Shown: piece after piece, positions 8,401-13,222 of the stretch
Numbering within the stretch: position 1 is the stretch's first letter
Layout: the number at the start of each line of letters is the position of its first letter
Assembly (NCBI GenBank): GCA_902797915.1
Contig: CADBUK010000203.1
Coordinates: 1 to 13,222, forward strand
Reading direction: 5' to 3'
DNA length: 13,222 nucleotides
Source: Oscillospiraceae bacterium
Lineage (GTDB): Bacteria; Bacillota; Clostridia; Oscillospirales; Acutalibacteraceae
Made by a program: the position numbers and the translations under genes
Notes under the pieces: generated by a model
What the model saw: only the letters and a program-made list of their open reading frames with translations
What the model was told of the DNA's origin: nothing
Database searches by the model: none

Positions 8401-8447
8401 GCGAAAGGTCAGCTAAACTGCTTAAATTCAATGGTGCTATAATTTAG
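5412..8447 (+). CDS. NACHT-type STAND NTPase with pentapeptide and beta-propeller-like repeats (1011 aa)
   Basis: An AAA+-related signalling NTPase. Walker A is SEGGMGKT (residues 23-30). Walker B is IIIDAINE (103-110), with the acidic NACHT-style extension. The segment FSFSHRYWRDFFAA (about 286-299) matches the winged-helix-end signature common in NACHT proteins. After it come pentapeptide-like repeats (about 390-420, with FSGLDLSNASF and CDLPNSKFENA). A long, degenerate beta-propeller-like region (about 430-960) follows, with the clearest WD40-type end at HILIWDC near 620. A short second pentapeptide-like stretch closes the protein (CDITNCDFSSAKI, about 980-993). Nothing precedes the NTPase: Walker A begins 22 residues from the start, so there is no N-terminal effector domain. 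STAND proteins are known switches that sense a ligand through C-terminal repeats. The start is ATG with a weak AAAGGGTG site upstream. It diverges from the phosphatase operon and may regulate or be regulated by it. Confidence 0.85.
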   Translation: MAFSLVDYINSDSDYFGNYILVSEGGMGKTTQLKYLHKSIVDGAVNGKKLISVYIDAKKMTVHSDDLIAEYISLNYFNGAFSLKSVSDMLSSADKADNYRFFIIIDAINEAPDSVIGNIINQADKYYKASDSNTRFIISSSTYVNAGVDFKKIELCPFDDDYTRGVIKRFFGKGELNQSLCEILRIPMFLSVFINTFNGKNIPAEFTNKNSRIRRSDLLEAYVCKLLSESLSPRDEAAIKELAFFMAAKGIYAVKRPELKRTDRENADYLCRAFSMLVKTSADETFSFSHRYWRDFFAAKFFVDLINDVQISDLETPVDADVLSFAGELIKNSDGLCECDFANKTNTLSPTSPTEDFLHENKLLLNKHPAATANLIELMKAARGNFVTADFSGLDLSNASFVNCDLPNSKFENALISANAFMPDITLNDNDMLRSAFTENGRFFCILDNNNNLAVYSCENGQAYMMELSHYTDDSLTISGNRDSCIFLRTSNFGERFVFAVDCENRKICKINDTEYQAKGMSLFTNLRDLRCYYNDFNAYLSLNKRIKVSRFNDETVLAKCKPLDIPEISDFSMATRLNTIVSEESYIVEREVRFTKEQFGDFIAFSKNSELLASRNAEHILIWDCNTLSVKHKISTAASLINDAVLANPNGPDIYDYKYKINPDGEMVFRCTDGRIRKYNCSDKKLSVIRKTNCELFVLDNDYYALYSVPENSVKFYCKGNFCFEHTFEYEEYNPVIDIAKRGKYVVIVHLMPKAFVYCIEDNKLRQIYQTDEYVDIRTFEITDAYICYVNSAVNNNYGVYVNRQDGLKLCCPLKMQWHKKGEYIRTAKINDMYFFVGYPKEATALPEEKAQLRISVFDCSGKEIINRSYKTADKIAAYGFCNNRIYIIRLNKESLEFACDMLDVENCSVKSVETASSLSMDERAFFAVSTPAWFSDNGVPVNFVIDNNRTVIFSDEIRTRMSLDNELMNRSSELTILPCDITNCDFSSAKISWESERSAKLLKFNGAII

Positions 8448-8449
8448 TG

Positions 8450-8487
8450 TTAATTAATGCCAGTCAGGAAAGACTGGCATTAATTAA
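8450..8487. terminator. Bidirectional terminator between convergent genes
   Basis: Bases 8450-8465 and 8472-8487 form a perfect 16-bp stem (arm TTAATTAATGCCAGTC) with a 6-base loop. The AT-rich outer stem supplies weak U-runs in both directions. The NACHT stop codon ends 2 bases before the stem, and the stop codon of the 219-residue gene (8484-8486) lies inside it, so one element serves both transcripts. Confidence 0.85.
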
Positions 8488-9143
8488 TCGTCGTCTTCCC
8501 GCAGAAATTCAAAAAGCCGCCTTAATCTAACCATATCCTCCTGATGTAATGAGATTAATTCGTAAAGAACCATCATCTTATCTTCTTCTTTTTCAAGTTC
8601 GTTCATCTGGTCAAGAATAGCGTAAGCTACATCCGATATTTTTTCGAACCCGCAGTTTATTATGAATCTGGTTTTTGCCGTCCTTCCGAGAAGTGCGGCG
8701 GTTTCATATAAATCCCTGATCTCTTCGGAATCAACTTTCTTTGGCTCTTTGATTTTAAAATACGGCATTCTTCTGTTACTTACAAACATAAACATTACGG
8801 CGTAGCGTGCATCGGTTCTTTTTATGCCGTTGATAAAGCTCCAGACGTCTTTATAGAATTCGCTTTCTTCGGATTTGAGACGAATATGTTTGTCAATAAT
8901 AGCGTCCACCGAATTATCATATTTTTTGATTATAGTCAATGCGTCTTTCCTTGAAATCAGTTCGGGGGCATCTCTTGTAACCTTGTGGTCTATAAAAGCA
9001 TAATGCTCCCTTATATAATCCGTAAACAACTCAACCTGAGTATTTTCAGGCTCTGCGGAGATAATACGGTATGCCGCTGCCGCGGCATTTACCGTATCGT
9101 CCATTTCCGTGTTAATAATTCTGAGCTTGTCAAGCGCGTCCAT
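8484..9143 (-). CDS. Helical protein of unknown function, last gene of block A (219 aa)
   Basis: I do not recognise a family. The protein is soluble and predicted mostly helical, rich in Glu, Lys, Asp and Arg. It has no signal peptide or membrane helix and ends in an acidic tail (REDDD). The middle segment with EFYKDVWSFINGIKR followed by NRRMPYFKI is its most distinctive part; the C-terminal third (ELEKEEDKMMVLYELISLHQE) looks like a helical hairpin or coiled coil. The start is ATG at 9143 with AGGAGG 6 bases upstream; that site is encoded by the final Arg codons of the VirD4-like gene, which stops 3 bases before this start. Tight coupling suggests it works with the VirD4-like ATPase, perhaps as an adaptor, but that is inference only. 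Its stop codon lies inside the shared terminator stem. Confidence 0.8.
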   Translation of the reverse strand: MDALDKLRIINTEMDDTVNAAAAAYRIISAEPENTQVELFTDYIREHYAFIDHKVTRDAPELISRKDALTIIKKYDNSVDAIIDKHIRLKSEESEFYKDVWSFINGIKRTDARYAVMFMFVSNRRMPYFKIKEPKKVDSEEIRDLYETAALLGRTAKTRFIINCGFEKISDVAYAILDQMNELEKEEDKMMVLYELISLHQEDMVRLRRLFEFLREDDD

Positions 9144-9146
9144 AGT

Positions 9147-10898
9147 TTACCTCCTGCTGATACTTAATTTGCAGCGAATATCCGCCAGCTCTTTGAAACA
9201 ACTAAACAGTTTACTAACCTCAAAAAACTCTATCTTAAAAGGCAAATTTTGCAGCCCTTCGTAAATTTCTTTTGGTGAAAGATATGTGTATTTTTTAATA
9301 ATTTTTATCGCCTTGTCAGCACTGCATCCGTTAAGGTCCTCCACGACCAGATACCGCCTGAATTCGTCTTTAGGCTTTTCAATCGGAATATCCAGGTCCT
9401 CTTCAGCCCATTTTTCTTCGTCATCAATATTCTCTTTGCGGATGCTGACACTGTTTACAGTTCTGCTGCGCTTTGGGTTTATGATATACGATTCAAGGTC
9501 AAAGGTCTTTATTACGGTGTCGCAAACAGGGTTGTATATTTTTTTCGGCGGCTCCCAGTCAGAAAGGTCAAATGCTTCTTCAAAGTATCTGAATTTCTGA
9601 AAGAATTTGTATTTGTCCGTCATCACAAGCGCCATCATGCAGGGCATATTATGAATTTCTGCAGCTGTAACAAGCGGTTCTCTTGAGGTTTGTGAGCCGT
9701 GTTTAACAATTTTTTCTCCGCATTTTCTTTCCCACTCTACCAGAGTATCCCAGTTGTTAACCGAAAAGCAGTAGGTTAATCCGATACAGTCATTGATAGC
9801 GTCGGTTTTGTTGGGACCGTAGACGTCGGTTATTTGGCTTAAACTTTGGATGAAAAGGTACATACGAATATTTCTTGACCTTGATTTCGCCATAAGCATC
9901 GGCAGGTTGGATATCGATTTGGAAACGGTGGAAAGCTCTTCGAGTATAATGTGCAATCTGTGCGGAAGTCTTCCGTCGTACTTTACATCGGCTAATCTTA
10001 TGAAATGGGACGTAATCTGGTTAATAAGTACTGCTGCCAGGGCGGAATACGCATCTGTGTCGTCGGGCAGAATAATATAGAAAGCAAGCGGCTTTTCGTC
10101 AATGTCAAGGGAGTTAATATCTATTGTGTCCTTGCTGAGAACTTTTGTGAGCAATTCGTTCTGATAAAAGATACGAAGCGAGTTCGATGCAACGGAGTGA
10201 ATAGAACCGCGCGTATCATTCGGGGCATTGCTGTATGTCTGAAGATGTTTTCTTGCCACAGAGTCTTCAGGCAGGACGTTTACCAGCTCTTCTGCATAGT
10301 TTTTGAATGTGAATTTGCGCGGCAACACCTCCATCATTTTGCATATACTTGAAATGTTTATTTCGCTATCGCTTCCTGCAAGTTCTATCAGCGCAAGGGT
10401 AATGCCTTCAAAAAGTTCTGCACTTGCATTTGGCCAGAAAGGGTCCTTTGGATCTGGAGAATTAATGCTTTCCGAAAGGTTGTGAAGCATTTCGCACGCA
10501 ATTTTTTTGTTTACAATATTTCCTGTTTTATACAGCTCTGCGATTGATTTAAGCGGATTCCAGCAATCGTTGCTGTATTCAAGTTCGCAGAAGTTAATAC
10601 ATTTAAGATTGTGATTTTTTGTATACTTGGCTGTTTTTTTATAAATCTCACCGCTTTTTGAATCGGCAATGATGAACGATTCTTTTCTGTCGCAGCTCAT
10701 TTTTGTTAAAGGCAAAACAACTGCCTGGGTTTTACCCATTCCGGTACTGCCTACAACCTCAACGTGCTTTTCACTGGCGTCAAAATACAGTTTGTTATAT
10801 CTGTCCATAATTATTGGACCTACGGGGTAGTTTTTATTGCTATACTCCGGATAATTTTTAGCTATAATATCTTTATCGGTCAAATGTTCACTTCTCAT
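9147..10898 (-). CDS. Soluble VirD4/TraG-type (T4CP) ATPase with L7/L12-like C-terminal domain (583 aa)
   Basis: Member of the FtsK/HerA-like pumping ATPases closest to type IV coupling proteins. Walker A is GSTGMGKT (residues 50-57). The Walker B position reads HIILEELS (E320-E321) in place of the usual LLDEF. It is followed by the TraG/TraD C-terminal signature: MLMAKSRSRNIRMYLFIQSLSQI, with the Arg-rich and Q-rich elements, then YG and a late NMPCMMALVMTDKYKFF segment. VirD4 proteins normally carry N-terminal membrane helices; none is present here. The last 70 residues (about 511-583) follow the plan of the ribosomal L7/L12 C-terminal domain: a strand, then KAIKIIKKYTYLSPKEIYEG, then a strand and a second helix. 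The start is ATG at 10898 with GAGAGG upstream; the first 11 bases overlap the end of the AAA-like gene. With no relaxase or other transfer gene nearby, a conjugation role is not supported. Confidence 0.85.
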   Translation of the reverse strand: MRSEHLTDKDIIAKNYPEYSNKNYPVGPIIMDRYNKLYFDASEKHVEVVGSTGMGKTQAVVLPLTKMSCDRKESFIIADSKSGEIYKKTAKYTKNHNLKCINFCELEYSNDCWNPLKSIAELYKTGNIVNKKIACEMLHNLSESINSPDPKDPFWPNASAELFEGITLALIELAGSDSEINISSICKMMEVLPRKFTFKNYAEELVNVLPEDSVARKHLQTYSNAPNDTRGSIHSVASNSLRIFYQNELLTKVLSKDTIDINSLDIDEKPLAFYIILPDDTDAYSALAAVLINQITSHFIRLADVKYDGRLPHRLHIILEELSTVSKSISNLPMLMAKSRSRNIRMYLFIQSLSQITDVYGPNKTDAINDCIGLTYCFSVNNWDTLVEWERKCGEKIVKHGSQTSREPLVTAAEIHNMPCMMALVMTDKYKFFQKFRYFEEAFDLSDWEPPKKIYNPVCDTVIKTFDLESYIINPKRSRTVNSVSIRKENIDDEEKWAEEDLDIPIEKPKDEFRRYLVVEDLNGCSADKAIKIIKKYTYLSPKEIYEGLQNLPFKIEFFEVSKLFSCFKELADIRCKLSISRR

Positions 10899-11649
10899 AG
10901 CTCTGCCTCTCTTTCTCGGAAACGTTAAAGCATTCAGAGTCAATAACCATCTCTGTACGGAAGCATTTTGCTTTTGTTACAATGAGTTCTGCTGCGGAAA
11001 TTGCCTTTGTAACGCTGTTAATGTTTTGCGAATCAAGAAAATTACTGATTGCAGTTTTGGTTTTTTTATCTTCACATACGGTAACGCAGTCTTTAACTTT
11101 TCTGATTGCAATGGAATGGTAGTCGCTTTTTGAATATGCAGGAATGACAATTTCAGTAATTCTGCCCTTCGTGTGCTTTTTTACTGTTTTAATAAGCTCT
11201 TCCTCGTTTTTTGACGGAATCAGACTTATAAAGAAAACGAAGAAAGCACTTTTAGCTTTTGTTGAAATCATATTTGTAAACATGTTCCAATGGTCCTCGT
11301 TTTTGTGTGAACAGAGCATAGCGGCGTCTATTCCAAAGGGTGCAGCAAATGCGTTTTCGTAGATAGCGGCGTCTTCAAACAACTGCTCTCCCTCAATATA
11401 GTTGTTGTATGTTCCGTCAAAGGTAAATTCAATGTGGTCGTCAAGTCCCGTATAAAAATCAAGAACACCGTTTGCTTTGAACATATTAGAAATATATTCA
11501 AGCGCTGTGCTTCTTCCTTCGCCTTTGTTAAGATAAATGATAAAGTGATTAGGCTTGCAGGGGGTCAATCTGTAAACTTCGGAGTTTTCACAAATCTTTT
11601 TAACCTCTGAAACCAAGGGCTCCATACCTATAGGTTTGTTGATAATCAT
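10888..11649 (-). CDS. Degenerate AAA-like protein encoded next to ClpP (253 aa)
   Basis: The start is ATG at 11649, with AAGGAG 10 bases upstream and one base after the ClpP stop codon; an open frame continues further upstream, but only through clpP. The segment FIIYLNKGEGRST (36-48) sits where a P-loop would be but lacks the first Gly and has Arg for the Walker A Lys. Later parts resemble AAA+ order: a hydrophobic strand FFVFFISLIPSKNEEEL (sensor-1-like), then ITEIVIPAYSKSDY, then a helical lid with SVTKAISAAELIVTKAKC. I see no acidic Walker B motif. It is therefore probably an inactive or weakly active AAA relative. Position between the ClpP-type protease and the VirD4-like ATPase suggests it is a substrate adaptor or unfoldase-like partner. 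The AAA assignment is pattern recognition, not certain. Confidence 0.65.
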   Translation of the reverse strand: MIINKPIGMEPLVSEVKKICENSEVYRLTPCKPNHFIIYLNKGEGRSTALEYISNMFKANGVLDFYTGLDDHIEFTFDGTYNNYIEGEQLFEDAAIYENAFAAPFGIDAAMLCSHKNEDHWNMFTNMISTKAKSAFFVFFISLIPSKNEEELIKTVKKHTKGRITEIVIPAYSKSDYHSIAIRKVKDCVTVCEDKKTKTAISNFLDSQNINSVTKAISAAELIVTKAKCFRTEMVIDSECFNVSEKERQSYEK

Positions 11650-11650
11650 A

Positions 11651-12238
11651 TTAATCCAGCTCCTTATATGAATAAATAATTTTGTCAATAATTCCGTATT
11701 CAAGAGCCTGCTCGGCAGTAAGCCATGTGTCCCTTTCGGTGTCAACTTCAATTTCTGAAATGGACTTTCCGGTTGCCTCACTAAGAATGCGGTTGAGCTT
11801 GTTTTTTGTCTCCACAATATGTTCTGCGAAAATGCGGATGTCCGTTGTCTGTCCGCTGATTCCGCCAAGTGGCTGGTGAATCATAATTTGAGCATTTGGC
11901 ATAGAATAGCGTTTGCCTTTTGTACCCGCACAGGCAACGATAAAGGCAGCCATTGAAGCAGCCATTCCCTCCACAATAACAGAAACCTCAAAATCGGAGG
12001 CTTTAAGTGCGTCATAAATCGCAAACCCGTCAGAAATACTGCCGCCGGGAGAATTAATATAAATGTTAACGTTTTCTATTCCGCTGCCGTTAAGATATCT
12101 GATAGACGAACAAATGCTTTTTGCGGTATCCCTGTTTATATCGTCGTATATATAGATGTTTCCTTTCTGGAAACCAATAGAAACAGGGTCTGATATCAAA
12201 TCTTTACCGTTGCAGTTGATGGGGATTTGAGGAATCAT
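11651..12238 (-). CDS. clpP-like: ClpP-type serine protease (195 aa)
   Basis: ClpP family peptidase, normally a double-ring tetradecamer that degrades proteins fed by an AAA+ unfoldase. Visible features: substrate-binding glycine strand NSPGGS (62-67), nucleophile Ser95 in GMAASM, catalytic His121 in MIHQPLGG and catalytic Asp170 in DTERD, so the triad is complete. The length is normal. The N-terminus differs from housekeeping ClpP: the stretch that usually reads like ERSYDIYSRLL and forms the axial-loop/first-helix region is replaced by an unrelated short segment (about residues 8-22). That points to a dedicated partner instead of ClpX or ClpA. The start is ATG at 12238 with AAGGAGG 10 bases upstream, inside the end of the 56-residue gene. 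The next gene is the AAA-like protein. Confidence 0.93.
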   Translation of the reverse strand: MIPQIPINCNGKDLISDPVSIGFQKGNIYIYDDINRDTAKSICSSIRYLNGSGIENVNIYINSPGGSISDGFAIYDALKASDFEVSVIVEGMAASMAAFIVACAGTKGKRYSMPNAQIMIHQPLGGISGQTTDIRIFAEHIVETKNKLNRILSEATGKSISEIEVDTERDTWLTAEQALEYGIIDKIIYSYKELD

Positions 12239-12240
12239 AA

Positions 12241-12411
12241 TTAAAACACCTCCTTTTTATATATGATGATGTGTCTTGTTTCCAAATCAGCCTTGGCCGT
12301 ATAGAGCCTTTTTTCCGAAACTATGAGTTTCCTTTCGGCAACAATTATGTTCGTGTCAAAAGTTTTTACATAGTCATAACCTTCCGAAAGCTTTGGGTGG
12401 ATATTATTCAT
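12241..12411 (-). CDS. Small charged protein immediately upstream of clpP (56 aa)
   Basis: An open frame from ATG at 12411 to TAA at 12241, preceded by GGAGG about 9 bases upstream. The protein begins MNNIHPKLSEGYDYVKTF and ends HIIIYKKEVF; a middle run rich in Lys, Arg and Glu (about residues 26-46) looks like one amphipathic helix. There are no Cys residues and no signal or membrane segment. Its last codons contain the ribosome binding site of clpP, and its stop is 2 bases before the clpP ATG, so translation of the two is probably coupled. It could be a ClpP regulator or adaptor, but nothing in the sequence states a function. The good ribosome binding site and exact fit in the operon support it being real. 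Confidence 0.65.
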   Translation of the reverse strand: MNNIHPKLSEGYDYVKTFDTNIIVAERKLIVSEKRLYTAKADLETRHIIIYKKEVF

Positions 12412-12482
12412 TTTGCAACGCCTCCATTTTTATTTGGAATTTATCCAGTAATAGTAAACCATACGAATAAATGATGATTTGG

Positions 12483-12493
12483 TTTTTAGTTCA
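12483..12493. repeat. Copy 2 of the 11-bp repeat TTTTTAGTTCA
   Basis: Its TGA (minus strand) is the stop codon of the YbjN-like gene. The match to copy 3 extends to the left (TTTGG shared), while copy 1 diverges there. Confidence 0.5.
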
Positions 12494-12988
12494 GAAATCT
12501 GTTTTTCTCAATCTTTCCTCATAATCAAACACTGCATTTGAAAAAGAAATCTTCAGAGATTCTACGGTTTTGATAATTTTGTTTGTAATAAATTCAATCT
12601 CTGTTTCAGAAACTTCAGCGCTCAAAAACCTGGAAAAAGTTGAAATGCAGACTTCATCATTCTTGTCAATATAAAACTTAAAATCTTCGGGTGAGGGAGA
12701 CTTTACTATTGTTTCGTTGAACCAGTTTTCACAAAAGTCCATATTATCAAAATCAACAAAAATTTCACTGCGTGCAGTAACAATAAGAGAGTCATCAGCT
12801 GTTTTAAATTTAATATTGAAAAAACCTGTCTTTTTCGAATAAACACGCGCGGTATAACCGGCTTCTTTAATCAATTCAGCAACGTCTTCAAAATAGAAGC
12901 CGGAATTGAAACGGCGCTGTTCATTCTTTAAAAGATATTTCAGCGTGTTGTCAACAGTGCCCTTGTAATACTTTTCTTTGACTTTCAT
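12491..12988 (-). CDS. YbjN-like (type III chaperone-fold) protein (165 aa)
   Basis: The protein matches the general pattern of bacterial YbjN-type domains, which share the type III secretion chaperone fold: an N-terminal helix FYFEDVAELIKEAG (about 31-44), three strands (YTARVYS, FFNIKFKT, SLIVTARSEI), a Trp-containing helix with NWFNE, two further strands (EDFKFYIDK, EVCISTFSRF) and a final long helix after VSETEIEFI. It is cytosolic. Such proteins are often small partner-binding proteins; no catalytic residues are expected. The start is ATG at 12988, with AAAGGA about 12 bases upstream. A GTG at 13009 is in frame but lacks any ribosome binding site. It is the first gene of block A, about 80 bases ahead of the 56-residue gene. 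The assignment is by secondary-structure pattern and is moderate. Confidence 0.6.
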   Translation of the reverse strand: MKVKEKYYKGTVDNTLKYLLKNEQRRFNSGFYFEDVAELIKEAGYTARVYSKKTGFFNIKFKTADDSLIVTARSEIFVDFDNMDFCENWFNETIVKSPSPEDFKFYIDKNDEVCISTFSRFLSAEVSETEIEFITNKIIKTVESLKISFSNAVFDYEERLRKTDF

Positions 12989-13080
12989 AGCAATCGAACG
13001 TCCTTTCACATTTGTTTAATATAGTTGAGCGTTTTCTAAACCTCTATAGTAGGTTATTACTAAAAAAACTGACATTTGGG

Positions 13081-13091
13081 TTTTTAGTTCA
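13081..13091. repeat. Copy 3 of the 11-bp repeat TTTTTAGTTCA, intergenic
   Basis: Unlike copies 1 and 2, its TGA does not end a gene: the frame read into it on the minus strand is closed by TAA at 13109-13107. It sits about 90 bases upstream of the YbjN-like start codon. Confidence 0.5.
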
Positions 13092-13099
13092 ATTTTTAC

Positions 13100-13131
13100 A
13101 ATTCAATTATTTTTATAAAAAGAATTGAATT
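13100..13131. repeat. AT-rich inverted repeat upstream of block A
   Basis: Arms AATTCAATT (13100-13108) and AATTGAATT (13123-13131) flank the self-complementary core TTTTTATAAAAA (13110-13121), with one A/G mismatch between arm and core. It could be an operator, or a weak terminator for a gene beyond the right edge. Confidence 0.45.
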
Positions 13132-13222
13132 ATTACCTCAATTGTGATAACATACCTATATTGTTAAAACTTATATAATTCATAGGACGGATTTATATCG
13201 GTCGTTCATTAATTGCCTTAGT

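Larger units (their letters stand above)
12989..13222. other. Upstream region of block A, no gene seen
   Basis: This 234-base AT-rich stretch holds no convincing gene on either strand; the longest frames are under 20 codons. On the minus strand TATATT at 13023-13018 could be a minus-10 for block A, but no good minus-35 is properly spaced. It also holds repeat copy 3 (13081-13091), an AT-rich inverted repeat (13100-13131) and an 18-base near-palindrome (13186-13203). It is the likely control region of the operon. Confidence 0.6.

Noticed and set aside
9147..10898. Reading the VirD4/TraG-type gene as evidence of a conjugative or integrative element.
   Set aside because: No relaxase, VirB4-like ATPase, other secretion genes, integrase, origin of transfer or attachment-site repeat is visible, and the protein lacks a membrane anchor.
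12426..12460. A 10-codon minus-strand frame (MVYYYWINSK) just before the 56-residue gene, as a leader peptide.
   Set aside because: No ribosome binding site in front of it and no alternative hairpins or terminator after it that would support attenuation.
12271..12474. Plus-strand frame of 67 residues opposite the small gene upstream of clpP.
   Set aside because: No ribosome binding site; the minus-strand 56-residue frame fits the operon and supplies the clpP ribosome binding site.
13081..13222. The end of another minus-strand gene at repeat copy 3.
   Set aside because: The frame leading to that TGA is closed by a TAA after only five codons, and the other frames are short.

Overview
The window looks like an accessory island from a low-GC Bacillota, most likely a gut-type Clostridia (Oscillospirales/Ruminococcus-like). 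I infer this from the AT-rich sequence, strong AGGAGG-type ribosome binding sites, use of TTG starts, very tight gene packing and protein style. No tRNA, rRNA, CRISPR array, transposase, integrase or relaxase gene is visible. Almost the whole window is coding.

Layout, right to left on the minus strand. Block A (about 12988 down to 8484) is six tightly packed genes: a YbjN-like protein, a 56-residue small protein, a ClpP-type serine protease, a degenerate AAA-like protein, a soluble VirD4/TraG-type ATPase with an apparent ribosomal L7/L12 C-terminal-like tail, and an unknown helical protein. Block B is a single plus-strand gene (5412-8447) for a NACHT-type STAND NTPase with pentapeptide-like and beta-propeller-like repeats. 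It converges on block A at one shared 16-bp-stem terminator. Block C (about 5350 down to 27) runs divergently from the NACHT gene. It holds a PP2C phosphatase that has no ATG/GTG/TTG start at its true N-terminus, a 496-residue protein of unknown function, a Ser/Thr kinase with a probable TTG start, and, after a terminator-like hairpin, two membrane proteins. The first membrane protein carries an NPCBM-like beta-sandwich domain.

My inference is that these genes form one signalling/proteolysis system. The kinase and PP2C would write and erase phosphorylation. The 496-residue protein sits between their genes and is the obvious candidate partner. The NACHT protein would be a sensor or switch. ClpP plus the AAA-like protein would be a dedicated protease. 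The VirD4-like hexameric ATPase would act on nucleic acid or protein, perhaps with targets docked by its L12-like tail. The set has the flavour of an NTP-dependent conflict or stress-response island, but no gene here proves a defence role, and the functional link between blocks rests only on adjacency.

Family assignments for ClpP, PP2C, the kinase, VirD4/TraG and NACHT rest on visible catalytic motifs and are firm. YbjN, NPCBM, the L12-like tail and the AAA-like call are pattern recognition and less certain. The 212-, 219-, 496- and 56-residue proteins have no function I can name.
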